Part shown: positions 46,621 to 54,376 of the stretch, in pieces
Layout: the number at the start of each line of letters is the position of its first letter
Numbering within the stretch: the first letter of the stretch is position 1
Assembly: GCA_035455745.1 (NCBI GenBank)
Contig: DATIEP010000085.1
Location: 47,073-111,072, forward strand
Direction: 5' to 3'
Source of the DNA: JADGGM01 sp027307005
GTDB taxonomy: Bacteria > Gemmatimonadota > Gemmatimonadetes > Gemmatimonadales > Gemmatimonadaceae
DNA: 64,000 bases
Made by a program: the position numbers and the translations under genes
Notes under the pieces: model-generated
The model's database searches: none
Told to the model about the DNA's origin: nothing
Seen by the model: only the letters and a program-made list of their open reading frames with translations

Positions 46621-47883
46621 GTGACGCTCGCCGTCGAGTCTTCGAGGTCCAGTGCCGTCACGCGCCGCGCCGCGTGGCTCGGCCTCGCGGTGCTCACGCT
46701 CATCAATCTGCTCAATTATCTGGACCGGTATGTCGTCCCGCCGCTGGGCGAGAGTCTGCGGACGTCGACGCTGCACGTCACCGATCCCCAGTTCGGCGCA
46801 CTGGCCAGCGCCTTCATCCTGGTCTACATGGCGACGGCGCCGGCGTTCGGCGTGTTAGGCGACCGGGGCTCGCGGCCGCTGCTGATCGCGTTAGGCGTGG
46901 GGCTGTGGAGCGTCGCGACCATGCTCGGCGGCCTGGCCTCCAGCTACGGATGGCTGCTCGGCGCTCGCGCCGCGGTGGGCATCGGCGAGGCGGCGTACGG
47001 CAGCATCGCGCCGGCGCTGCTCGCCGACTACTTCCCCGATCACCAGCGCTCGCGCGTGTTCGCCGTGATGTACATGGCCGTTCCCGTCGGCTCGGCGCTC
47101 GGCTACGTGGTAGGCGGCGCGATGGACGCGCACTTTGGTTGGCGCTCCGCGTTTTTCGTCGCCGGCGCACCAGGCTTGCTGCTGGCGCTGATCGCGCTCG
47201 GCCTCCTGGATCCGCCGCGCGGCGCGCAGGACCATGTGGGTGCTTCGGTCGCCGCCACACGGTCTCGCGGATTCGCGGCGTATCTGGACGTCGCGCGCAT
47301 CCGCGAATACCGGCACACGGTGTTCGGATACGCCGCGTACACGTTCGCGACCGGCGGCATCGCGGCGTGGATGCCGACGTTTCTGGTGCGCGAACGCCAT
47401 CTGAGCAGCCAAAGCGCCTCGGTGACGCTCGGCGCCGTGCTCGTGCTCACCGGCTTCGCCGGGACGTTCGCCGGCGGCTGGCTCGCCGACGCGCTGCACC
47501 GCCGGATGCCTAACGCAAACCTGGTGGTGTCGGGCGTCTCGACGCTGCTCGCGGCGCCCTTCGCGTACGTGGCGCTCTCGTCGGCCGACCATTCGGTGTA
47601 CTGGCCGGCGCTGGCCGCCGCCGAGGTGCTCATCTTCATGTCGACGGGGCCGATCAACTCCGCGATCGTCGACGCCGTGCCGGCGGCGATGCGCGCGTCG
47701 GCGATGGCGGCGTCCATCTTCACGATTCACATTCTGGGCGACGTGCCCTCGCCCTACCTCATCGGCTCGCTCTCCGACCGCGTCGGCCTGGCCCATGCCG
47801 TGCTGCTCGTGCCCGCCGCCGTGCTCGTGGCCGGCGTGTGGTGGATCTACGCGGCTAGCGTGCCGCCGGCACGGGCGGAATGA
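46621..47883 (+). CDS. MFS transporter (spinster-like)
   Basis: A 420-residue protein with 12 membrane segments and the MFS loop LGDRGSRPLLIALG at about residues 79-92. The sequence NLLNYLDRYVVPPLGESL at the first helix is typical of the spinster/sphingolipid-carrier-like MFS. The GTG start at 46621 lacks a good ribosome binding site, and a later start in the first helix would break the topology. Its 3' end overlaps the convergent response regulator by 29 bp. The substrate is unknown; proximity to the Rieske oxygenase suggests uptake of its substrate, which is inference. Confidence 0.92.
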   Translation: MTLAVESSRSSAVTRRAAWLGLAVLTLINLLNYLDRYVVPPLGESLRTSTLHVTDPQFGALASAFILVYMATAPAFGVLGDRGSRPLLIALGVGLWSVATMLGGLASSYGWLLGARAAVGIGEAAYGSIAPALLADYFPDHQRSRVFAVMYMAVPVGSALGYVVGGAMDAHFGWRSAFFVAGAPGLLLALIALGLLDPPRGAQDHVGASVAATRSRGFAAYLDVARIREYRHTVFGYAAYTFATGGIAAWMPTFLVRERHLSSQSASVTLGAVLVLTGFAGTFAGGWLADALHRRMPNANLVVSGVSTLLAAPFAYVALSSADHSVYWPALAAAEVLIFMSTGPINSAIVDAVPAAMRASAMAASIFTIHILGDVPSPYLIGSLSDRVGLAHAVLLVPAAVLVAGVWWIYAASVPPARAE

Positions 47884-48997
47884 ATCGGAGCGACTTGCCG
47901 CGGCTGACGACGGCGCGCAGCGCCTCGTACACGAACGGATCGAGCAGCGTCCGCACGTGCTGCTCGAGATAGGCGATCGCGCGATCCGGCGACAGCGGCT
48001 TCTGGTGCGCGCGTCCCACCGTCACGGCATCGAAGGCGTCCGCGGCGCAGAGGATCCGCCCGCCTAACGAGATCGCCTCGCCCGTGAGCCCCCGCGGATA
48101 GCCCGCGCCATCGTAATGCTCGTGGTGGTCGTGGATGTAGTCGAGCACCACGCCCAGGTGCTTGAGCGGCGCCAGAATCTCCATGCTCACGCGGACGTGA
48201 CCGCGCACGTGCGTGTATTCATCGGGCGTCAATTTCCCCGGCTTGGACAGGACTTCCTCGCGGATGCCGATCCGTCCGATGTCCATCAGCCGTCCCGCCA
48301 ACCGGACCGCCTCGATGGTGTCCTCCGAGAGACCCATCTCGTGGGCGATCGACGCGGCGAGCTCGCCCACGCGGTGCGAGCGACCACGCAGATAGCGGTC
48401 TTTCGCTTCCATCGCGTTGATCAACGTTTCCGTCACCGTCACCGTGAGCGTGCGCAGCGCTTCCTGCTCGCGCTCGAGCTCCGCCGTGCGACTCGCGACC
48501 TCGTCGCGCACCAGCTGGTCCACCTGACGCTGATGCAGCATCAGTTCGCGCTTGCGGCGCACCTTCTCGATTGCGTGCTCCAGGTCCGGCAAGTCGAGCG
48601 GCTTGGTGAGGTAATCCATCGCGCCGCTTCCGAGCGCGTCGGTTGCCGTGGCCGCGTCGCTGACCGCGGTGAGCATCACGATCGCCAGGTCAGGACACGC
48701 CTGCAGCGCGTGCGGCACCAGCTCCAACCCCGACATGCCGGGCATGCGAATGTCGCTCAGCATGATGGTGAACGGCTGTCTGCCTAACTGATCGAGCGCG
48801 GCTGCTGCCGACATCGCCGTCTCGACCTGAAATCCGCGGATCGTGAGGAACCGGCGGAGCGCATTGCAGATCGCTTCTTCATCATCGACGATCAGCACGC
48901 GTGTGGCGCGGCGCTCGTCCTCTCGCAATGGCACTCCGGAATCCACACGCCGAACAGGGCCGGAGATCCGAAGTGCCGGAGCCAGTGCTGCGGTCAT
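47855..48997 (-). CDS. Response regulator with a degenerate HD-GYP output domain
   Basis: The 380-residue protein has a receiver domain at about 33-150 with phospho-acceptor D82 (SDIRMPGMSG) and K132, a coiled-coil linker (about 150-185) and an HD-GYP domain (about 195-375). The GYP region HHEHYDGAGYPRGL (291-304) and upstream His208 and His267 are intact, but the HD dyad in LxHDIGK is LMDIGR: His is replaced by Met238. HD-GYP enzymes hydrolyse cyclic-di-GMP; loss of this metal ligand suggests reduced activity or a pure binding role. Its ATG is 2 bp after the stop of the PD40 lipoprotein gene, so they share a transcript. Confidence 0.92.
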   Translation of the reverse strand: MTAALAPALRISGPVRRVDSGVPLREDERRATRVLIVDDEEAICNALRRFLTIRGFQVETAMSAAAALDQLGRQPFTIMLSDIRMPGMSGLELVPHALQACPDLAIVMLTAVSDAATATDALGSGAMDYLTKPLDLPDLEHAIEKVRRKRELMLHQRQVDQLVRDEVASRTAELEREQEALRTLTVTVTETLINAMEAKDRYLRGRSHRVGELAASIAHEMGLSEDTIEAVRLAGRLMDIGRIGIREEVLSKPGKLTPDEYTHVRGHVRVSMEILAPLKHLGVVLDYIHDHHEHYDGAGYPRGLTGEAISLGGRILCAADAFDAVTVGRAHQKPLSPDRAIAYLEQHVRTLLDPFVYEALRAVVSRGKSLRFIPPVPAAR

Positions 48998-48999
48998 CG

Positions 49000-49929
49000 T
49001 CAGGGCTGGACGAAGGACGGGCTGGTCACGCTGCCCTTCTTACCGGTGGACACAGGCGAGAGCGAACCGCCCGTCGTGCCCATCGAGACGACGCTGCCAT
49101 TGCCGCCGTATGCGCCGTTCACTGCCAGGCACATCGACGCGTTGCACGACGGCTGTCCGAGCGCGGCGTCCGCCGAGGCGAAGTCGATCGTCGAGCCTGT
49201 TGCCAGCGTCACCTCGCGGAGGTACGGTGTGCCGGTCGCCGACACGAACACGATCTGGGAACCATCGGCCGACCACGCGGGATCCACCGCGCCGCCCGAC
49301 TCGTGTGTGAGCTGCACTGCCTGTCCGCCCGCAGCCGGCACGACGTACACTTGCGGCAGGTTCGAGCGCGTCGAGACGAAGGCGATCTGCGAACCATCGG
49401 GACTCCACACCGGAGCACGCTCAGGAACCCACGACTCCGAGCCGGTGGTGAGCGCCGTCTGGTTCGCGCCCGTGATATCCATGGTGAAGATGCGGATCAC
49501 GCCGCCGCGGGCGCTGGTGAAGACGATGCGCGTGCCCGAGGGATCGATCGCCGCTTCATCATCGAGGCCCGCGCTGTGCGTCAGACGCGTTTGGGCAGAA
49601 CCGTCCAGGCCCGAGATGTAGATTTCGGCATCGTTGTCGCGATAGGACGTGAACACCAGCTTGCCCGCCGCGCTCTTCGGATTGTTGTCCGTCGAATTGT
49701 CGAACGTGAGGCGCGTGTTCGTGCCGTCGTGGCTCCAATAGATCTGCGGCGTGCCGGCCGCATCAGAGGCGTAGACAAAATCGGCAACGGCCGGGGCTTT
49801 GGGCGCGCGCTGCTGATCGGGCGCCACGGGGCTCGAGGAACTCGAGCACGCGCCGGCCAACAGCGCCATGCAGCCGACGGCGAATGCGCGGGGCGCAGGA
49901 CCAACGAGTGGAGAGTTCGTGCGGGACAT
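49000..49929 (-). CDS. PD40/TolB-like propeller lipoprotein
   Basis: A 309-residue protein with a lipobox ending in Cys28 (LAGAC). It contains PD40 units such as PVWSPDGSQIAFVS and PAWSADGSQIVFVS, and IRIFTMDITGANQTALT turns, about five blades. It resembles the other propeller lipoprotein at 32727-33923 in style but not in the N-terminal region. It precedes the response regulator gene with a 2-bp gap, suggesting a surface or periplasmic sensor role for a signalling pair; that is inference. Its ribosome binding site GAGGAG lies about 8 bp before the ATG. Confidence 0.88.
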   Translation of the reverse strand: MSRTNSPLVGPAPRAFAVGCMALLAGACSSSSSPVAPDQQRAPKAPAVADFVYASDAAGTPQIYWSHDGTNTRLTFDNSTDNNPKSAAGKLVFTSYRDNDAEIYISGLDGSAQTRLTHSAGLDDEAAIDPSGTRIVFTSARGGVIRIFTMDITGANQTALTTGSESWVPERAPVWSPDGSQIAFVSTRSNLPQVYVVPAAGGQAVQLTHESGGAVDPAWSADGSQIVFVSATGTPYLREVTLATGSTIDFASADAALGQPSCNASMCLAVNGAYGGNGSVVSMGTTGGSLSPVSTGKKGSVTSPSFVQP

Positions 49930-50127
49930 GGAAGTAGGGCTCCTCGAAAGTTCAATGGGACTTGGTATGCATTGCGTGTCTGTGCTGACATCGAGGAGTA
50001 TCGTGAGCCGTAGGAGTGCCTTGAGATCGCGAGCAATTAAAGCCGGCTCATGTCACGCGCGATCCGTCGTGGCGGGCGGTGCCCGAGTTGTCGCGCGCTG
50101 GCTCGGGCGGATGGGACCGATCCGGGG

Positions 50128-50133
50128 TATATT
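50128..50133 (+). promoter_or_regulatory. -10 element of a short-leader promoter before the trimodular glycan enzyme
   Basis: TATATT ends 9 bp before the ATG at 50143, so the mRNA leader would be only a few bases. No convincing -35 box is seen 17 bp upstream. There is no Shine-Dalgarno sequence. Similar to the phosphoketolase promoter, which suggests leaderless or near-leaderless expression is used here. Confidence 0.35.
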
Positions 50134-50142
50134 CTTGCCGGC

Positions 50143-53100
50143 ATGACACCTTTTCCGAGCAGCCTTCGCCGGCCTCCCGCGCGCGACAAGCCCGTCTTCC
50201 TCGATGAGACCGGGCGGCGGTGGCGGCTATTGCGTTTGTTGGCACTCGGCGCCGGTGTCGTGAGCTCGTTAGTCGCGGCGGTGGTGGTCTTCAGCCTGCT
50301 CGTGCCGCCGGCGGGGCCGGCGCTGGCGATGTCGGCGACGCCGCCCACGCACTCCCATCTGGTCATGTCCAAGACGCAGCGCCGTCGGTTGGACAAGCGC
50401 CTGCAATTGTGGTTCGAGCTGCGCCGCCACCGCGCGCCGCCGGCCGTGCACGCCAGCCGGCTGCCGATCCAGGCGCGGACGGTGGTCGGTAAGGCGCCCG
50501 AGCCCGGTCAGCCGATCGTCGCCGGCTTCTACGTCAATTGGGACGACAATTCGCTTGCGTCGCTCGCCGCGAACGTCGCCGATATGGATTGGGTGATCTG
50601 CGAGTGGGGCTTCCTCATGCCCGGCGGCGACTCGCTGCGCATGAACATCGATCGCCGCGTGCCGTACACCATCGCGCAGAAAATCCCGGACGAGCGGCAG
50701 CGTCCGTGGGTGTTCGCGATGATCTCGAACTACGACTCGACGCGGGGGAAGTGGGACACGCCGTCGCTGCGGCACCTGCTCACCGACAAGGCGTCGCGCG
50801 ACCGGGCGATCACGCAGCTCACCGACACGGTGATGCGCTACGGGTTAGGCGGGGTGACGCTCGATTTCGAGGAGGTGCCGCCGAGCCTGACCGACGCGGT
50901 CGTGCAGTTCGAGAAGAAGCTCAAGGCGAACCTCGCGCCGAAGGGGCGGCTGGTCACCCAGGCGGTGTCGTTCAACGACACCGACGCGCAGCTGGCGAAG
51001 TACGGCGCCGTGGCCGACAAGCTGTTCTTCATGCTGTACGATGAGCACTACGGCGGCGGCGATCCGGGACCCGTGGCGAGCCAGGAGTGGTTCGTGCGCA
51101 CGGCGCGCCACATGATGCGATTCATTCCGCCCAACAAGGCGATCCTCGCGTTGGGCGCGTACGGCTACGACTGGAACGACTCCGACGATTCGGCCTCGGC
51201 CATGACGTTCCAGGACGTCATGAGCGCCGTTCGGGACGCGGCGGTGGACGGACAGCCGGCGGCCATTCACTTCGACACGGCGGCCCTCAATCCCTACGCG
51301 ACGTGGCGCGACCCCGACTCGACGGACCACGTGGATTGGTACCTCGACGGCGTCACGGCGTACAACGAGATCATCGCCGGGGATGCGTTAGGCGCGGCCG
51401 GCGTTGCCGTATGGCGGCTCGGCTCCGAGGATCCGGCGATCTGGTCGGTGATCGGCAAGCGCGGCATCGATGCGCCGGCGGAGAGCCTGAGCGTGATCCC
51501 GTCGGGCTACGATCCCGAGTTCCAGCCCAAAGCCGGCACGGGCGAGCTGCTCGAGCTGCGCGCACGCCCAACGGACGGCGCCCGCGAGATCAAGGTCGAT
51601 CCCGTGACGCGGCTCGTCGTGGACGAGGACGTCACGCGATACGCGACGCCGTGGATCATCCGGCGCTTCGGCAGCGGATCGCCGCACAAGATCGCGCTGA
51701 CGTTCGACGACGGGCCCGACGGCCGCTACACGAGCGCGATTCTCGACACGCTCAAGTCGCGGCACGCGCCGGCGACGTTTTTCGTGATCGGGCAGAACGC
51801 GGAAGCGCACATCCCGCTGCTCCGCCGCGAATACGCCGAGGGCCACGAGATCGGCAACCACACGTTCACGCATCCGAATCTCGCGTTCGCGAGCGACCGG
51901 GTGACCAAGCTCCAGCTGGACGCCACCGAGCGGCTGCTCGAGGCAGCGTTAGGCAGGCGCACGGCGTTCTTCCGGCCGCCGTATTTCGGCGACGCCGAGC
52001 CGACGACGCCGGACGAGCTCGAGCCGATTGCCGTGGCCACCGACCGCGGCTACATCAGCGTCGGCCTCCGCATCGACGCCGAGGACTGGCAGTCGCCGGG
52101 CGTCACGACGATCATCGATACGGTGCTGCACCAGCTGCCCAAGGGCGGGAACGTCGTGCTGCTCCACGACGGGGGCGGCAACCGCACCCAGACGGTCGCT
52201 GCGTTAGGCACGCTCATCGATTCGATCCGCGCCCGGGGCGACACGCTGGTGCCGCTCTCGGAGCTGGTCGGCATTCCGCGCGACGTCGCCATGCCGCCGC
52301 TGCCGCCCGAGGGCCGGTTCGGCCGCTTCGGCGAGCTGCTCGCCTTCGGCGGCGTCGGCGTCGCCGAGTGGGTGCTGTACTGGCTCTTCACGATCGCCGT
52401 CGTCCTCGGCTTCGCGCGACTGCTGTTCATCACGACGCTCGCGATCATCCAGCGCATCAAACGCCACCAGAATCCCGACGCGCCGGTGACGTACGCGCCG
52501 ACGGTGAGTGTGATCGTGCCGGCGTACAACGAAGAGAAAGTGATCGTCAACACGATTCGCAGCCTCGTGACGCAGGAATATCCCGGCGAGCTCGAGGTGG
52601 TGATGGTGGACGACGGCTCGCCCGACCGCACGATGGAGGTGGCGCAGGCGGCGTTCGGCCACCATCCGCGCGTGACGCTGCTCCGCAAGCCTAACGGAGG
52701 AAAGGCCAGCGCGCTCAACTTCGGCCTCCAGCGCGCGCGCGGCGAGATCGTGATCTGTCTCGACGCGGACACCATCTTCGCGCCCAATACGGTCGCCGAG
52801 CTCGTCGAGCCGCTGCACGATCCGAGCGTCGGCGCGGTGGCCGGCAACGCGAAGGTCGGAAACCGCGTGAACCTCGTGACGAGATGGCAGGCCATCGAAT
52901 ACGTCACCAGCCAGAACCTCGATCGCCGCGCGTTCTCGCTGCTCAACTGCATCACCGTCGTCCCGGGCGCCGTCGGCGCGTGGCGCAAATCGTTGATCGA
53001 AGAGGTCGGCGGATTCAGCGAAGACACGCTGGCCGAAGACCAGGACCTCACGCTCTCGATTCGCCGGCATGGACACTCGATTGCGTACGCCGATGAAGCG

Positions 53101-53652
53101 ATCGGCTATACCGAAGCGCCCGATTCGCTCCGCGCGCTGGCCAAGCAGCGGTTCCGGTGGTCGTTCGGCACGCTGCAGTGCTTGTGGAAGCACAAGCGCG
53201 TGTTCCTCGACCCGCGCTACGGTTCGTTAGGCCTGGTCGCGATGCCGAACGTGCTGATTTTCCAGTTGTTCTTCCCGTTCGTGTCGCCGATCGCCGACCT
53301 GATGTTCGTGTGGAGCTTGATCTCCGTATGGCTGGTGCGCGCGCAACACGGCGCGACGTACGCGCTCACGAGCCTCGAGCAGGTGCTCACGTACTACGCC
53401 GTGTTCCTGCTCGTCGACTGGATCGCGACGATCGTCGGCTTCTTCCTCGAACCAGGCGAAGACCGCTCGCTCACCTGGCTCGTGTTTCTCCAACGCTTCG
53501 CCTACCGGCAGGTGATGTACTGGGTGGTGGTGCGCTCGTTCGTCGCCGCCCTCCGGGGACGCGTGGTGGGCTGGGGCAAGCTGGAGCGGAAGGCAACGGT
53601 GGCGCGCGAAGACGATGCGCGGCTGAGGGAAGCGCGCGCCGTCGCTCGTTAG
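50143..53652 (+). CDS. Trimodular GH18 - polysaccharide deacetylase (CE4) - GT2 membrane enzyme
   Basis: A 1169-residue protein. An N-terminal membrane anchor (about 32-55) leads to a GH18-like domain (about 110-440; catalytic motif LDFEE with D241/E243), then a NodB/CE4 domain (about 505-740; FDDGPD with D522/D523 and H573/H577 in GNHTFTHPN), a membrane segment (about 750-780), a GT2 domain (about 785-1010; VIVPAYNEEKV, DDGSPD, DADT, EDQDL and QRFRW at 1002-1006) and C-terminal membrane helices. GT2 makes a beta-linked polymer in the inner membrane, CE4 deacetylates it and GH18 may trim it, as in poly-N-acetylglucosamine systems. All three are in one chain. The ATG is set by the TATATT element. 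Confidence 0.95.
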   Translation: MTPFPSSLRRPPARDKPVFLDETGRRWRLLRLLALGAGVVSSLVAAVVVFSLLVPPAGPALAMSATPPTHSHLVMSKTQRRRLDKRLQLWFELRRHRAPPAVHASRLPIQARTVVGKAPEPGQPIVAGFYVNWDDNSLASLAANVADMDWVICEWGFLMPGGDSLRMNIDRRVPYTIAQKIPDERQRPWVFAMISNYDSTRGKWDTPSLRHLLTDKASRDRAITQLTDTVMRYGLGGVTLDFEEVPPSLTDAVVQFEKKLKANLAPKGRLVTQAVSFNDTDAQLAKYGAVADKLFFMLYDEHYGGGDPGPVASQEWFVRTARHMMRFIPPNKAILALGAYGYDWNDSDDSASAMTFQDVMSAVRDAAVDGQPAAIHFDTAALNPYATWRDPDSTDHVDWYLDGVTAYNEIIAGDALGAAGVAVWRLGSEDPAIWSVIGKRGIDAPAESLSVIPSGYDPEFQPKAGTGELLELRARPTDGAREIKVDPVTRLVVDEDVTRYATPWIIRRFGSGSPHKIALTFDDGPDGRYTSAILDTLKSRHAPATFFVIGQNAEAHIPLLRREYAEGHEIGNHTFTHPNLAFASDRVTKLQLDATERLLEAALGRRTAFFRPPYFGDAEPTTPDELEPIAVATDRGYISVGLRIDAEDWQSPGVTTIIDTVLHQLPKGGNVVLLHDGGGNRTQTVAALGTLIDSIRARGDTLVPLSELVGIPRDVAMPPLPPEGRFGRFGELLAFGGVGVAEWVLYWLFTIAVVLGFARLLFITTLAIIQRIKRHQNPDAPVTYAPTVSVIVPAYNEEKVIVNTIRSLVTQEYPGELEVVMVDDGSPDRTMEVAQAAFGHHPRVTLLRKPNGGKASALNFGLQRARGEIVICLDADTIFAPNTVAELVEPLHDPSVGAVAGNAKVGNRVNLVTRWQAIEYVTSQNLDRRAFSLLNCITVVPGAVGAWRKSLIEEVGGFSEDTLAEDQDLTLSIRRHGHSIAYADEAIGYTEAPDSLRALAKQRFRWSFGTLQCLWKHKRVFLDPRYGSLGLVAMPNVLIFQLFFPFVSPIADLMFVWSLISVWLVRAQHGATYALTSLEQVLTYYAVFLLVDWIATIVGFFLEPGEDRSLTWLVFLQRFAYRQVMYWVVVRSFVAALRGRVVGWGKLERKATVAREDDARLREARAVAR

Positions 53653-53680
53653 GCCCTTGACTGCGCGCGCGCCGGTTCCT

Positions 53681-54310
53681 CTACTCCAGCATTCTCCCGA
53701 ATCCCGGGTCGTCGATCTCCTCCGGCACGTGGCTCTCGTTGCGCCGCGTGACGATCCAGACGACGATCGCGACGATAATAATGAGTGCGACCGCGAAGCG
53801 GTCTTCGTGACGGCGGACGTGACCGATCATCACGACCGCGGTCGAGCCGAAAATCCATCCGACGGCCGTGAATATTCCGCTCCAGAGCCACGCGCTCACA
53901 CCGCTTCCGATGACGAAGCCGGCGAACGACACACGCGCAGCGCCACACGTGATCGGGAGCAGCAGCCGCGCTCCATAGGCGAAGCGAACGACCAGCGACG
54001 CGCGCCACGGATGCCGCTGCACGGCGCCCAAGAGGCGCGTCATCGGTTTCTGCAGACGAGGCCAACGCACGGCGACCGCCAAGGCGCGCCAGCGGCCGAG
54101 CATGTAGAGCCCGAGGTCCGCCGCCCAACTTCCCACGGCGCACGCCATTGCGGCGCGCACGACGTGCAGGTGTCCCTGGTGCGCGGCAAACCCCGCCACC
54201 ACCGGCGCCGCTTCCTCGGTGAAGATGCTCGTCGCCCCGAGCGTGACGTACGCCCACACCTGCGACAAGCGGCTGAGGAAGGAATGCTGGGCGGCGAGAG
54301 CGAGAACCAT
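53681..54310 (-). CDS. DedA-family (VTT-domain) membrane protein
   Basis: A 209-residue inner-membrane protein with about five hydrophobic segments. The EEAAPVVAGFAAHQGHL stretch and the GSWAADLGLYMLGR and RHPWRASLVVRFAYGARLLLPITCGAARV segments fit the DedA/VTT fold, whose members move undecaprenyl-phosphate or phosphatidyl lipids across the membrane. It is close to and converges with the polysaccharide enzyme, which would use lipid carriers, but a functional link is inference. The start ATG 54310 has no obvious alternative. Upstream on the same strand are the ABC exporter genes. Confidence 0.9.
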   Translation of the reverse strand: MVLALAAQHSFLSRLSQVWAYVTLGATSIFTEEAAPVVAGFAAHQGHLHVVRAAMACAVGSWAADLGLYMLGRWRALAVAVRWPRLQKPMTRLLGAVQRHPWRASLVVRFAYGARLLLPITCGAARVSFAGFVIGSGVSAWLWSGIFTAVGWIFGSTAVVMIGHVRRHEDRFAVALIIIVAIVVWIVTRRNESHVPEEIDDPGFGRMLE

Positions 54311-54376
54311 CAGACCTCGGGTGTGCGTGAACGCGTTCGCGGAACTTCGACCCTGCGGTCGCGTTTGGCAACCGGG

